Source: Endomicrobium sp. (GTDB lineage Bacteria; Elusimicrobiota; Endomicrobiia; Endomicrobiales; Endomicrobiaceae). From it: a stretch of DNA of 14,195 nt. Shown here in pieces: positions 1 through 8,800 of this stretch. The DNA lies in assembly GCA_031264895.1 (NCBI GenBank), contig JAISDI010000282.1, positions 1 to 14,195 of the forward strand, given 5' to 3'. The notes below the pieces were generated by a model. The model was not told the origin of the DNA. It saw nothing but the letters and a program-made list of their open reading frames with translations, and ran no database searches. Within the stretch, counting starts at the first letter, position 1. Each line of letters starts with the position of its first letter. Position numbers and translations under genes: made by a program.

Positions 1-1
1 A

Positions 2-51
2 CAATAATATTTATGATGGGGTAAAAGCCAGGGAAACGCTGTTTCTATATG
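2..51 (+). repeat. Diverged internal duplication, copy A (left edge)
   Basis: Bases 2-51 align without gaps to 1511-1560, an offset of 1509 bp, which is a multiple of three. I count 39 of 50 identical bases. Both copies encode the pattern NNIYxGxKARExL in the same frame, so the giant protein contains a repeated segment. The upstream continuation of this copy lies outside the window. Confidence 0.75.
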
Positions 52-3000
52 AAGTTGTAAATAGACTAAAAAATGACAGGAAAATAATCAGAGAAGCGTT
101 TGGCAGAAAAACTGACGTAAGAGTCAGCGCGGAATCGGTAATTTTCAAATATATGACTGAAAAAGAAAAAAAGATCGTGTCGGCAAAAGCGGTTAAAGAG
201 GCATTGTTCGAAGAAGTAACATTTCTTATCGGAAGCTCCCTTTTGACTAAGGATTCTACGAGAGACGGTGCAATAGAATTTTTAAACAAAAAGTTTTTCA
301 GGTTTTTTGGAATGAATCCGGAGCGTGCGGAAAGAATAGTGGATTCAAAAATCGGAAGAACGATACTGATCGCGGCAGTAGCGCCTTTTGCTGAATTAAG
401 TGAGTTGATGGGAATATTTGACGCTTCTGAAGCGGCAGATGAAGCTGAGAAACAAAAAGGGCTGAAGGATGAAGGAGCTAGAGATAGAAGAAGATTTGCG
501 AATGAGCTATTGACGAATTTTCTTGATGGTCATAAAGGTTATCGCGCCGGTTACGAAAGCGATCCTATGATAGGGATCAATGAAAAACAAAAAAAATATT
601 GGACAGGCGCTAAAAAAATAATTAAGGCTTCGGCATCGGCATATAATGTGGTATTGAAACTTACGAGAGTAAGGGCAATAGCAAGATTAGCGGCAAAAAT
701 TGCAAATGTCATATCGCATTCTGCTGTGAATTTAAGTCAGCCGGACACGGCGTTGACGCAAGACAGAGCTGAAGCAACAATTGAGAAAATAATAGAAAAA
801 TTTCAACAATACGGCGTAACAGTAATTCCGGAGACGACTGAATATACTAATTCTGCAAAAATTTATTTTAATGAGTTTTTTAATAATATACGTTTTATGC
901 GTTCACAAGAAAACATTGACCGTTTTCTTAAGGCATTTGTAGAAGTTCTGAGAACGGAAAAGAAATTAGATGTGGATATTAGGTCTGTTTTTGATTTCAC
1001 GGCAGATACTGTAAAAGGCGATGCTATTCTTGAATTTTCGGCAAGAGGGATAATTTTACATATTAATCCGGTCGTGCAGAATAAGGCTTTCTATGAAGAA
1101 AAAATGGCGTTAGTTTTAGATATATTTGAAAGGGCGTTAAAAAATACTTATTTCGACAGTCTTCCTGATGAAGTAATAGAAAAAAATGAAGAGTCTGGGA
1201 TAAAAGAAGCAGAGGCAGAGTCGCCTATAAGAGATGTTGAGACAGCTAAGAAATTCTTAGAAAATGAAATCTCCAGTCCAAAAAGTATATTTGAAAAATA
1301 TAATCCTGACGGCAGTAATATAGAACTGACTGACGCGGAAGCAGACGAAATAGAGCAAATAGTGGTAATCGCTAAGGAAAACGTAAGGGCGGATCGGACT
1401 CCGACTACAATTTTTTTGACGCTGCAAAGAAGAGGTTTTATTGTTAAAGGTGCTTTTTCGGGACAGTGGACGTCTCAAAAAACAAAAAATGAGTTCGCTG
1501 CAAAATATTTCAATAATATTTATTACGGGATAAAAGCTAGGGAAATACTTCTGAAATATGAATCTGTATTGAATAGTGAAGACGTCGTAAGCGCAGGCGC
1601 TATGGCTGCCTTAAGCGATTCTCTGGCAAGGTATGTCGCATTATTGAAAGCGGCTTTAAGGAATTTTATCATCGGAAAATCTACTGTCGATATTAAAGCT
1701 CCCGAGCTGAAAGGCAAATCTGCTACCATAGTTACGGCGGAATATACTCCTGATATAATGAGCAGAGCCAGAACTCTTGCCGCGCAAGGCATAGATGTAA
1801 ATATTATTATGCCTTATGACATTGAACTGCCGGAGGAAATAGGCGCGGCGACGCAGTATATGAGTTATGTCTATTCCGATGAAAGAAGCAGCGCCGCCGT
1901 ATGGCAATATTGCGAAAAAGATTCTTCTTTTGGAAAAAATATAAATATATATATGTATGATCAGACAGATATGCCGGCCGGCCGGAGAGCCGAAGCCGGC
2001 ATTGATCCCAATATTGTCTATGCCCAAAAAACGCTGGAATGGCTTAAAGAACAATCATTGAAGCGCGGAGAATATAATTTCGGCATAATAGACATACATC
2101 CCAACACGGGGATAAATTATGAACTTGCCCAAAACATGTTTCCGGATTCTGTGATCGTGCATTCCGTATCTAAAACAAGTTCGTCTATGGAAACTTTGGA
2201 AAGCAGCAAGCCCGGCTATATGCCCTATTATGAGGGACAAGAAGAATCATTGATCATTACAGCCGGCGAGCAGCTTAGGAACAGAAATAAAAATTCTTAC
2301 ATGAAAACAAGCCCGATTTTTTCGACTACAATAGATATTTCGAAAATGCCTTTGACCGATTTTAATTCGGACGCGGAGCTATCCGAATTAAAATCTTACG
2401 GGTTTGACACGATGGTCATAAAACTTGACGAGACAAATACCGTTTCCGATATTGAAACTTTGCGTAATGTTCTTACAAGAGCGCACAAGAAGAATATAAA
2501 AGTTGTTATAGAATACGCTTTTGCGGATTATGCGGCTTTTGAAAGCTGGACTGCTTCTTTGGGTTCGCAGCTTGCGTCTTTCAGAGCTTCGACAAACATA
2601 GTGCAGGGAGCCAAAGAATTTGTTGACGGCATAAGGCTGGATTTGTCGCAGATGTCAGATGCGGATGCCAAGAAAGCTTCGGAAAAGTTTTTGGCCGTCA
2701 GAAGAATAATCAGCGCTGAGTCTGCGGATGCGGTTTTCGGCGTTAAAAGCTCTTATTATGACGAGGCGCTTTATCAGGCGGCAAAAATAAGACCGGTAAG
2801 AACAATATCGCATGAAAATAAGGACGCTTTAAACATGGCAGGCAATGCGTGGGTGGAATTCAGCGTAGGAAAAGAATCATACGACCAACAGTCTCTTGAC
2901 TATGATATTACGTCGCAGGACATTGAAAAAGTGGTTACTGCAAAAACTACGGATATAGTAGGAATAGATTATGATATAATCAAAGCTTTAAAAAAATCGG

Positions 3001-3845
3001 AAGACATCCCTTTTAGCGCTCTTAATATGCTCAGAAACGTATTTTTACAAAGAGTTGCGGCTTTCAGAAATACTCCGGAGGGAACATTCAATTCCGCAAG
3101 AGCTTTGGCAGTAAGGCAGAACGTTTTTGTTTCAAGAAGCGACGAAGCGGTATTGTATAGAAGTCTGGCAGAACTTCGCGCCGGAAAAAATGTAAGCGCT
3201 GCCGCAGACGCAATAGCTTCGATCCTTACCGGATCCGCGCTTATGGCTGATCTTGCTCTTCAGCTTAAAAATGCGAATGAAGAGAACGCAGCTTTGATAA
3301 TAAAAAATATTGAAGGTTACGTGCAGGGCGCTCTTGAAAATACGGAAATTACAAATTACGAAAAACAGTCCGGCAAGAAAATAAATTATGTGATAAAGAC
3401 CAACAAAGATATGCTCGGACAAATGCTTGTAGAGGCTAAACTGGCGCTTTCCGCGCGGGGAATCGATGCGGCTATGAAAATAAATAAAGCTTCCGAAGAC
3501 GTTCCTTACGGCATAGAACTAAATCCAAGAAGCGATGAGGAGTCATTGCGTATTCTTAGAAATGAAAACAATGAGCAGCTGGAAAAAGTTATTGACCTTT
3601 TAAACAGTTTGGACGCTGTGCCGGCAACTGAAGCTTTTGCGATAATACAGGAAGCTATAAATATCCTCAATTCGCTCGTAGAATCCGAAGCTCTTTCCGA
3701 AAACGCCAAACCAATAGCATTGTCCGAACTTCTTGCGCTGCTTGCGCTGAAAGCGGATTTTATGCCAGGCAATATTGTGGATACCACAAGCGAAGGAATG
3801 AGAAATATTGCGGCAAATACAAGAGCAGTATTGGCGGCAGCATAA
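3..3845 (+). CDS. Giant protein of unknown function, 3' part, with decayed GT5-like and GH13-like modules (5' end outside window)
   Basis: The reading frame is open from base 3 to the TAA at 3843-3845 (1280 codons), so this is the C-terminal part of a larger protein. The first ATG in frame, at 153, has no ribosome binding site and lies inside the open frame, so it is not taken as the start. Bases about 1716-2250 read like the N-terminal Rossmann half of glycogen synthase: strand 'ATIVTAEYTP', then 'GIDVNIIMPYD', 'INIYMYD' and 'FGIIDIHP', but the usual KxGGL substrate loop is missing. Bases about 2320-2860 resemble an alpha-amylase barrel: 'LSELKSYGFDTMVI', 'AHKKNIKVVIEYAF' and 'VDGIRLDLSQM' (GIRLD at 2628-2642, like GH13 region II). 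I see no region III Glu, so it is probably inactive. No signal peptide or membrane segment lies in the visible part. The frame is seen directly; the domain calls are inference from motif resemblance. Confidence 0.85.
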   Translation, partial: NNIYDGVKARETLFLYEVVNRLKNDRKIIREAFGRKTDVRVSAESVIFKYMTEKEKKIVSAKAVKEALFEEVTFLIGSSLLTKDSTRDGAIEFLNKKFFRFFGMNPERAERIVDSKIGRTILIAAVAPFAELSELMGIFDASEAADEAEKQKGLKDEGARDRRRFANELLTNFLDGHKGYRAGYESDPMIGINEKQKKYWTGAKKIIKASASAYNVVLKLTRVRAIARLAAKIANVISHSAVNLSQPDTALTQDRAEATIEKIIEKFQQYGVTVIPETTEYTNSAKIYFNEFFNNIRFMRSQENIDRFLKAFVEVLRTEKKLDVDIRSVFDFTADTVKGDAILEFSARGIILHINPVVQNKAFYEEKMALVLDIFERALKNTYFDSLPDEVIEKNEESGIKEAEAESPIRDVETAKKFLENEISSPKSIFEKYNPDGSNIELTDAEADEIEQIVVIAKENVRADRTPTTIFLTLQRRGFIVKGAFSGQWTSQKTKNEFAAKYFNNIYYGIKAREILLKYESVLNSEDVVSAGAMAALSDSLARYVALLKAALRNFIIGKSTVDIKAPELKGKSATIVTAEYTPDIMSRARTLAAQGIDVNIIMPYDIELPEEIGAATQYMSYVYSDERSSAAVWQYCEKDSSFGKNINIYMYDQTDMPAGRRAEAGIDPNIVYAQKTLEWLKEQSLKRGEYNFGIIDIHPNTGINYELAQNMFPDSVIVHSVSKTSSSMETLESSKPGYMPYYEGQEESLIITAGEQLRNRNKNSYMKTSPIFSTTIDISKMPLTDFNSDAELSELKSYGFDTMVIKLDETNTVSDIETLRNVLTRAHKKNIKVVIEYAFADYAAFESWTASLGSQLASFRASTNIVQGAKEFVDGIRLDLSQMSDADAKKASEKFLAVRRIISAESADAVFGVKSSYYDEALYQAAKIRPVRTISHENKDALNMAGNAWVEFSVGKESYDQQSLDYDITSQDIEKVVTAKTTDIVGIDYDIIKALKKSEDIPFSALNMLRNVFLQRVAAFRNTPEGTFNSARALAVRQNVFVSRSDEAVLYRSLAELRAGKNVSAAADAIASILTGSALMADLALQLKNANEENAALIIKNIEGYVQGALENTEITNYEKQSGKKINYVIKTNKDMLGQMLVEAKLALSARGIDAAMKINKASEDVPYGIELNPRSDEESLRILRNENNEQLEKVIDLLNSLDAVPATEAFAIIQEAINILNSLVESEALSENAKPIALSELLALLALKADFMPGNIVDTTSEGMRNIAANTRAVLAAA
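1511..1560 (+). repeat. Diverged internal duplication, copy B
   Basis: This is the partner of bases 2-51. It encodes NNIYYGIKAREILLKYE. The similarity fades just after it (towards 1580), so the right boundary of the duplicated module is probably near here, while its left boundary must lie upstream of the window in copy A. Confidence 0.75.
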
Positions 3846-3880
3846 ACCAAACGCAGTTTTCATACACAAGTATGTTTCAA

Positions 3881-3908
3881 AAGGCGGCCGGCAACGGCCG
3901 CCTTTTTT
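3881..3908 (+). terminator. Rho-independent terminator of the giant gene
   Basis: A perfect 10-bp stem (AAGGCGGCCG at 3881-3890 with CGGCCGCCTT at 3895-3904) is closed by a GCAA tetraloop of the stable GNRA type. The stem's own TT and four more T form a run of six T to 3908. It lies 36 bp after the stop codon and marks the end of this transcript. Confidence 0.93.
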
Positions 3909-3991
3909 GTGATTAAAGGTAGGCTTGTATATCTTTTCATATTTTGTTTATTGATCGTTTTAACAATTGATATTTACTACATTAAAACATA

Positions 3992-4020
3992 TTGAAAATT
4001 CAATAAAATTGTGTTATAAA
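3992..4020 (+). promoter_or_regulatory. Sigma-70-type promoter for the CCA-enzyme gene
   Basis: A -35 box TTGAAA (3992-3997) and a -10 box TATAAA (4015-4020) are separated by exactly 17 bp. The expected transcription start is near 4026-4028, only about 4-6 bases before the ATG at 4032. The mRNA would therefore have almost no leader, which fits the absence of any Shine-Dalgarno sequence. The rest of the gap, 3909-3991, shows nothing else I can name. Confidence 0.7.
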
Positions 4021-4031
4021 TAAATCCTATT

Positions 4032-5423
4032 ATGAACGGAATTAAAATACCCAAACAGTTTGCCGGTATTATTGATAAAATTTCCGATACCGCAGGGGAA
4101 AGCAACTTTGAAGCTTATGCGGTCGGCGGGTTTGTGCGCGATCTTTTTTTAGACAGACAGCCTAAAGATTTGGATATTATGGTCGAAGATAAAAAAAATG
4201 CTGATAATGATTTTGCCGGTATAGAATTTTCTAAACTTCTTGCGAAAAAATATGATTTGAGAGAACCTGTGATTTTTGAAAGGTTTGGTACGGCAAAGTT
4301 GTTTATCGACGATGAAGAAGTCGAATTCATAATGCCGAGAAAAGAATATTACGACGATAATTCGAGAAATCCCGATACGGAAATAGGGTCTTTGCAGCAG
4401 GACGCATTGAGAAGAGATTTTACCGTAAACGCGCTTTTTTTGCGTTTGAGCGATATGGAACTTCTGGATTTGACCGCGAACGGAATTGCGGATATAAAAA
4501 AAAAGATAATAAGAGTTACAGATCTGCAAAATGCGGAAATAATTTTTGCTCAGGATCCGCTAAGAATTTTAAGAGCCATACGCCAAAAATTACAGCTTGG
4601 CTTTGACATAGAAGAGATCACTTTCGAAGCTATGAAGAATTCTTCTTCAAGAATAAGCATAGTTGCCCCAGAGAGAATAAGAGACGAAATAAATAAAATA
4701 CTTGTTGAAAACGATCCTTCTTCGGCGTTTCGCATAATGAAAGAAACCGGACTGCTGGCGGAGATATTTCCAGAAATAGAAAGGCTTGACGGGTTAAAGC
4801 AGCCGTCTAAATATCATGATAATCACGTCTTAGATCATACTTATAAAGTGTTGGACAGGACAAATACTGATTTGATTTTAAGGATGTCGGCATTACTGCA
4901 CGATACCGGCAAATTCTGTGCTTTCAAACAAGAGGGTGAAAAAATAAGTTTTCACGGACATGAAAGTTACAGCGCGGAAATTGCCGATAAAATTCTTAAA
5001 AGGCTGCATTATCCCAAAGAATTTTCTGCAAAAGTAGTAAATGTGATAAAAAATCATATGTACCCGAAACATTATTCTCCGCAATGGAAAGACGGAGCCA
5101 TAAGGCGTTTTGCCGGCGCGTGCGGCGATGATATCGATTATGTTCTTGAACTGTCGCTGGCGGATTACGGCAAAGAAAGACCCGACGGTAAAATTTTTGA
5201 GTTGATCGAAAGGATAAATATTTTAAAAAAGAAGAATCTTCTATATCCGCAAGACGAGCTTTTGAGCGGCGCGGAACTGATGCAATACTTCGGTTTGACT
5301 GGCGGGGAATGGATAAAAAAAGCAAAAGAACGCATATTGTCGGCGCGGCTTGACGATCCGAAGATCACGAAAGACGAAGCTCTTTTTATTGTGAAAGAAA
5401 TGTTAAAAAAATCGTCTCAATAA
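4032..5423 (+). CDS. cca: CCA tRNA nucleotidyltransferase / poly(A) polymerase family protein with HD domain
   Basis: This 463-residue class II nucleotidyltransferase would add or repair the 3' CCA end of tRNA in the cytoplasm, using CTP and ATP. The head domain carries the GGxVRD motif (G32-D37), the metal-binding D46-L-D48 pair, the RRDFTVNA motif (from R127), DPLRILRAIR (from D175, motif D) and PERIRDEI (motif E). An HD phosphohydrolase-like domain follows: HVLDHTY near residues 265-271, the HD pair at 290-291 (ALLHDTGK), then HGHES and a later NHMYP. ATG 4032 gives the usual spacing of about 30 residues before GGxVRD. No Shine-Dalgarno is present, and the promoter places the start about 5 bases upstream. 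Sequence alone does not separate full CCA-adding from A-adding, CC-adding or poly(A) polymerase activity. Confidence 0.92.
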   Translation: MNGIKIPKQFAGIIDKISDTAGESNFEAYAVGGFVRDLFLDRQPKDLDIMVEDKKNADNDFAGIEFSKLLAKKYDLREPVIFERFGTAKLFIDDEEVEFIMPRKEYYDDNSRNPDTEIGSLQQDALRRDFTVNALFLRLSDMELLDLTANGIADIKKKIIRVTDLQNAEIIFAQDPLRILRAIRQKLQLGFDIEEITFEAMKNSSSRISIVAPERIRDEINKILVENDPSSAFRIMKETGLLAEIFPEIERLDGLKQPSKYHDNHVLDHTYKVLDRTNTDLILRMSALLHDTGKFCAFKQEGEKISFHGHESYSAEIADKILKRLHYPKEFSAKVVNVIKNHMYPKHYSPQWKDGAIRRFAGACGDDIDYVLELSLADYGKERPDGKIFELIERINILKKKNLLYPQDELLSGAELMQYFGLTGGEWIKKAKERILSARLDDPKITKDEALFIVKEMLKKSSQ

Positions 5424-5431
5424 ACATTATT

Positions 5432-5440
5432 TGATATAAT
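5432..5440 (+). promoter_or_regulatory. Extended -10 promoter for the small membrane protein gene
   Basis: TGATATAAT at 5432-5440 is a consensus extended -10 element (TGn followed by TATAAT). There is no good -35 box 17 bp upstream, as is common for this class. Transcription would start near 5447 and leave a leader of about 26 bases containing the GGAG at 5463-5466. No terminator separates this gene from the preceding one, so read-through is also possible. Confidence 0.6.
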
Positions 5441-5472
5441 TTGTAAGTACTATTTTATATTTGGAGTAAAAA

Positions 5473-5733
5473 ATGCAAGAAGAACAAAAACCGCAGCCGC
5501 AAAACACTGAGCAGCCTCCGGATTTGTTGCAGGATGAAGAAAATATAGAAATCAAGGAGAATATAGACAAAGTTTACGACATCGAAGGGCTGCTCGCCGG
5601 AGCCGGAGCAGGCCTTGTAGTCGGTATTATTATATCGTTTGACATCATTTTTGCGGCGCAGATAGGCATGTTTATAGGGCTTCTCATCGGGACAAGATTT
5701 AAAAAAGAAAAACAAAATACGGATAAAAATTAA
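5473..5733 (+). CDS. Small two-helix membrane protein with glycine zippers in both helices
   Basis: I do not recognise a family for this 86-residue protein. GGAG (5463-5466) lies six bases before the ATG, supporting the start. Residues 1-38 are soluble, acidic and rich in Gln/Pro. Residues about 39-55 and 58-74 form two hydrophobic helices joined by a short turn (F56-D57), followed by a Lys-rich tail. Gly occurs at 39, 43, 47 and 51 in helix 1 and at 65, 69 and 73 in helix 2, giving GxxxG series in both. Such zippers are known to promote tight helix packing and oligomers. The charge pattern suggests both termini in the cytoplasm (inference). It may once have been directly cotranscribed with the giant TPR gene, which would start 14 bp downstream without the inserted element. 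Confidence 0.8.
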   Translation: MQEEQKPQPQNTEQPPDLLQDEENIEIKENIDKVYDIEGLLAGAGAGLVVGIIISFDIIFAAQIGMFIGLLIGTRFKKEKQNTDKN

Positions 5734-5734
5734 T

Positions 5735-5738
5735 ATAA
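5735..5738. repeat. Putative target-site duplication ATAA, left (partner 5887-5890)
   Basis: ATAA directly abuts the left inverted repeat, and the same four bases directly abut the right one at 5887-5890. In AT-rich DNA a 4-bp match can be chance, and a 2-bp or 3-bp duplication is also possible. Confidence 0.6.
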
Positions 5739-5886
5739 GGGTATCTCTAAAAACCCTACAAAAGTTAAAACTAAAAGGTTCGTCATGCTGAATTTATTTC
5801 AGCATCTCGTCGTGAAACAAATTAACGGCAGACCCTGGCAAACTTTGTTTGCATGGCGACGGCTAAAGGGGTTTTTAGAGATACCC
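5739..5886. mobile_element. MITE-like non-autonomous element, 148 bp
   Basis: Perfect 18-bp terminal inverted repeats lie at 5739-5756 (GGGTATCTCTAAAAACCC) and 5869-5886 (its exact reverse complement). The element is flanked by a direct ATAA at 5735-5738 and 5887-5890, consistent with a target-site duplication. The interior has no plausible gene but carries a REP-like hairpin (5785-5805) and a second small palindrome, GCAAAC TTT GTTTGC. It starts five bases after one stop codon and ends three bases before the Shine-Dalgarno of the next gene. I cannot assign the parent insertion-sequence family from the ends alone. If transcribed, the paired ends would make a long hairpin just before a ribosome binding site. 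Confidence 0.85.
5785..5805. repeat. REP-like palindrome inside the MITE-like element
   Basis: ATGCTGAA (5785-5792) and TTCAGCAT (5798-5805) form a perfect 8-bp stem around a TTTAT loop. The preceding GTC gives a GTCATGC head that resembles the heads of the palindromes at 12102-12128 and 12159-12183. This GTCATnC...GAA hairpin style is common among dispersed intergenic repeats of many bacteria. Confidence 0.65.
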
Positions 5887-5888
5887 AT

Positions 5889-5894
5889 AAAGGA
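5889..5894 (+). promoter_or_regulatory. Ribosome binding site of the giant TPR gene
   Basis: AAAGGA lies five bases before the ATG at 5900. It touches the right edge of the MITE-like element, so folding of the element's RNA could affect access to it. An in-frame TAA at 5888-5890 rules out any earlier start. Confidence 0.75.
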
Positions 5895-5899
5895 AAGTC

Positions 5900-8800
5900 A
5901 TGACAATTAATTATTTGAAGCATGTAAAAACTTTTATAAACAAATTTATTGAGCACGTTGAACTCAATCCCGAAGAAATGAAAATTACTTATTTGGGGTC
6001 GAAAAAAGAAGAGTATGACAAACTTCAGGAGTTTTACCTTAACGCCGTAAAACAAAATCCTTCCGATGCTTCCGCTTACTACAACTTAGGTCAGATATAT
6101 CACAAGAAAGGCAAATATAAAGACGCGGTAAAAGAGTTTTCGGTTTCGTTGGATCTGGATCCGAACTTTTCATTCGCGTATATTTCCAGAGGCGAATCTT
6201 ATGCGGCTTTGGGAGAATACGACAACTCGATCGCGGATTTTAAGAAAGCCATAGAATTAAATCCTAAAAATACCACTTCTTACGGCGGTTTGGGGAATGT
6301 CTACAGACGTTTGGGAAATTATGCGGAATCGGTCAGATATTTCAATAAAGCGCTTGAGATAAGCAGCGGAAACGCTTCCGCATATTACGGAAGGGCGATG
6401 GCGTACAGATATATGGACGAAGTCGACAGCGCAATAGCGGACTTTTCAAAAGCTTTGGAACTAAATCCCAGCGACGATTATTCATATAACAACAGAGGCA
6501 TAGCTTACAGACACAGAGAAGAACTGGATAAGGCGATATACGATTTCAACAAAGCTTTGGAAATTCAGCCGACAAGTTATTTTTCGTTTAATAACAGGGG
6601 AATAACGTATAGAAAAATGTTCAAAGAAGAATTGGCGGAAAAAGATTTTAATTCTGCCGCTTTAATTTCTCCAGATGACGCTTTCACGCATTATAATCTT
6701 TCAAACCTTTACAGATACCAGGGGCTTTATGATAAAGCCTTAAAAGAAATAGATAAAGCCGTCAATGCCGACAATTCTTTTGCACCGGCTTTTATGGCAA
6801 GAGCGCATATTTATTGCGAGCAGGAAAAATTTGACAAAGCGCTTGAAGATATAGAACACGCTATCGAACTCATGCCGGAACTTTATTTTCTTCATTGTTT
6901 TAAAGGATACATAAAAAGCAGTCTTTCGGATTTTAAGGGAGCCATTGAAAGTTATGATAAGTCGCTTGAGATAAGAAAAGACATTCCCGAAATCTATTAC
7001 GCGCGCGCCGCCGCGGCTTTGTCAGATAAAAATTACGCGCAGGCTGAAGCGGATTTTACAAAGTCGATAGAAATGAAGTTTATTAATGCCGAAGAATATG
7101 CCGGGCGCGGGCAGTCGTATTTTATCATGCGCAATTATACTCTTGCAATTGACGATTTGACCGAAGTGATTGGAAAAAATTCTTCACTGTCGGAAGCCTA
7201 TTACGTAAGAGGCAGCTCATATTTTGATATTGAAGAATACAAAAAAGCCTATGACGATTTTCTGGTATGCGTAGATCAAAATTACCGCGTTGCGGAATCT
7301 TTGTATTATGCCGCATCGTCAAGTTTTGAACTCGGAAATTATCAGGATTCGGTGAACTATTTTACGAAAGCAAAAGATGCCGGCTATCCGGCTTCGGAAA
7401 TATATAAAAAACGCGCAAAAGCGTACATGAAGATAAACGATCAGAAAAACGTTTTTACAGATCTTCAGGAAGCCGTAAAATCTAACCCCGAAGACCCTGC
7501 GATTTTCAAGATGCTTGCGGAAAACATGTATAAACTTGAAAAATACCAAGACGCTTTAAATTACATAAATAAAACCATGCAAATTTCAAAAAGCGACGAG
7601 CAAGCCTATTTTATAAGAGCGCAGATAGAATTTAAATTAAATGATTTTATATCTGCGGCGGACGACGCCGGCTATGCGGCGGATCTAATGCCGGATTTTG
7701 CCGCGGCGATGGTTCTGAAAGCTGACGCAAACATGAGCAGAGGTGATTTTGCTCAGGCGGAAAAAGATTTTGGCGAAGCGCTGAGCATAGACCCTAACGA
7801 TATAAATACGTATATGAAAAGAGCTTTGCTTTTTATCAAAACCGAGCAATACGAAAAAGCCCTTCCAGACATAGAAGAAACTTTGATTCTTGACGAAAAG
7901 AACGCATACGCCTATTTATATAAAGCTATCGTTTACAGAAATTTGGGCAGGTTTTCGGAATCTTTAAAAAACTATGATACCGCATTAAAGATATTTGTCG
8001 GCGCAGGCAATATCGTCTCCGATAAATCGATTTTTGAATATTCGGATTATTACAGCGGTCAAAATGCCAATCTTGCCGATCTTTATAAAGACATTGAAAA
8101 TATAAACAATAAACTCAATAAAGTATACGAAAAAACCATAAGCGAACCGCCGGTCGTTTTGCCGCAGCCTGTCGTTGAAGAAAAGAAAGAAGAAAATATA
8201 AAAACGGACGAACCTGAAGTCAAACCGCAGCCCAAACCCGAAGATACCGGAAGGATCGAGCCGGAAGATGAAGAATCGAGAAAAATTCTCAGTTCGTTAA
8301 AAGCGAAATTGAACGATATCGACAATGCGATAAAAAAGCAGGACAGCGCCGCGATTTCGGCAATTTACCAAAAACTTAAAACTACATACGAAGAGCCTAA
8401 ACCGCAAAAAGACGAACAAAAGTTTTCAAGCGACATGGAAGAAGAACTTAAAAAAGCCGAACAGGCAAAACTTGAAGCGGAAGAAAGGCTGCGCAAAATA
8501 AAAGAAGAAACGGAAATAAAGGCAAAAGAAGCCGAAAGATTAGAACATGAAGAAGCACAAAGACAAACAAAACTTGCCGAAGAAGCAAAGCAAAAAGCGG
8601 AAGCTGAAGAAAAAGTAAGAATAGAAAAAGAGCAAGAAGAAGCAAGAATAAAAGCCGAAGCTGAGGAAAAAGACCGTCTTGCAAAAGAAGAGGCAGAAAG
8701 ACAGACAAAACTTGCCGAAGAAGCAAGACAAAAAGCGGAAGCTGAAGAAAAAGCAAGAATAGAAAAAGAACAGGAACAAGCAAAACTAAAAGCCGAAGCT

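Noticed and set aside
153..155. ATG 153 as the true start of the first gene
   Set aside because: The frame is open back to base 3, the upstream codons match the internal duplicate at 1511-1560, and there is no Shine-Dalgarno before 153.
5739..5886. The 148-bp inverted-repeat element as a transcription terminator
   Set aside because: The arms are 112 bp apart and no T-run follows the right arm (ATAAAGG follows), so it does not look like an intrinsic terminator.
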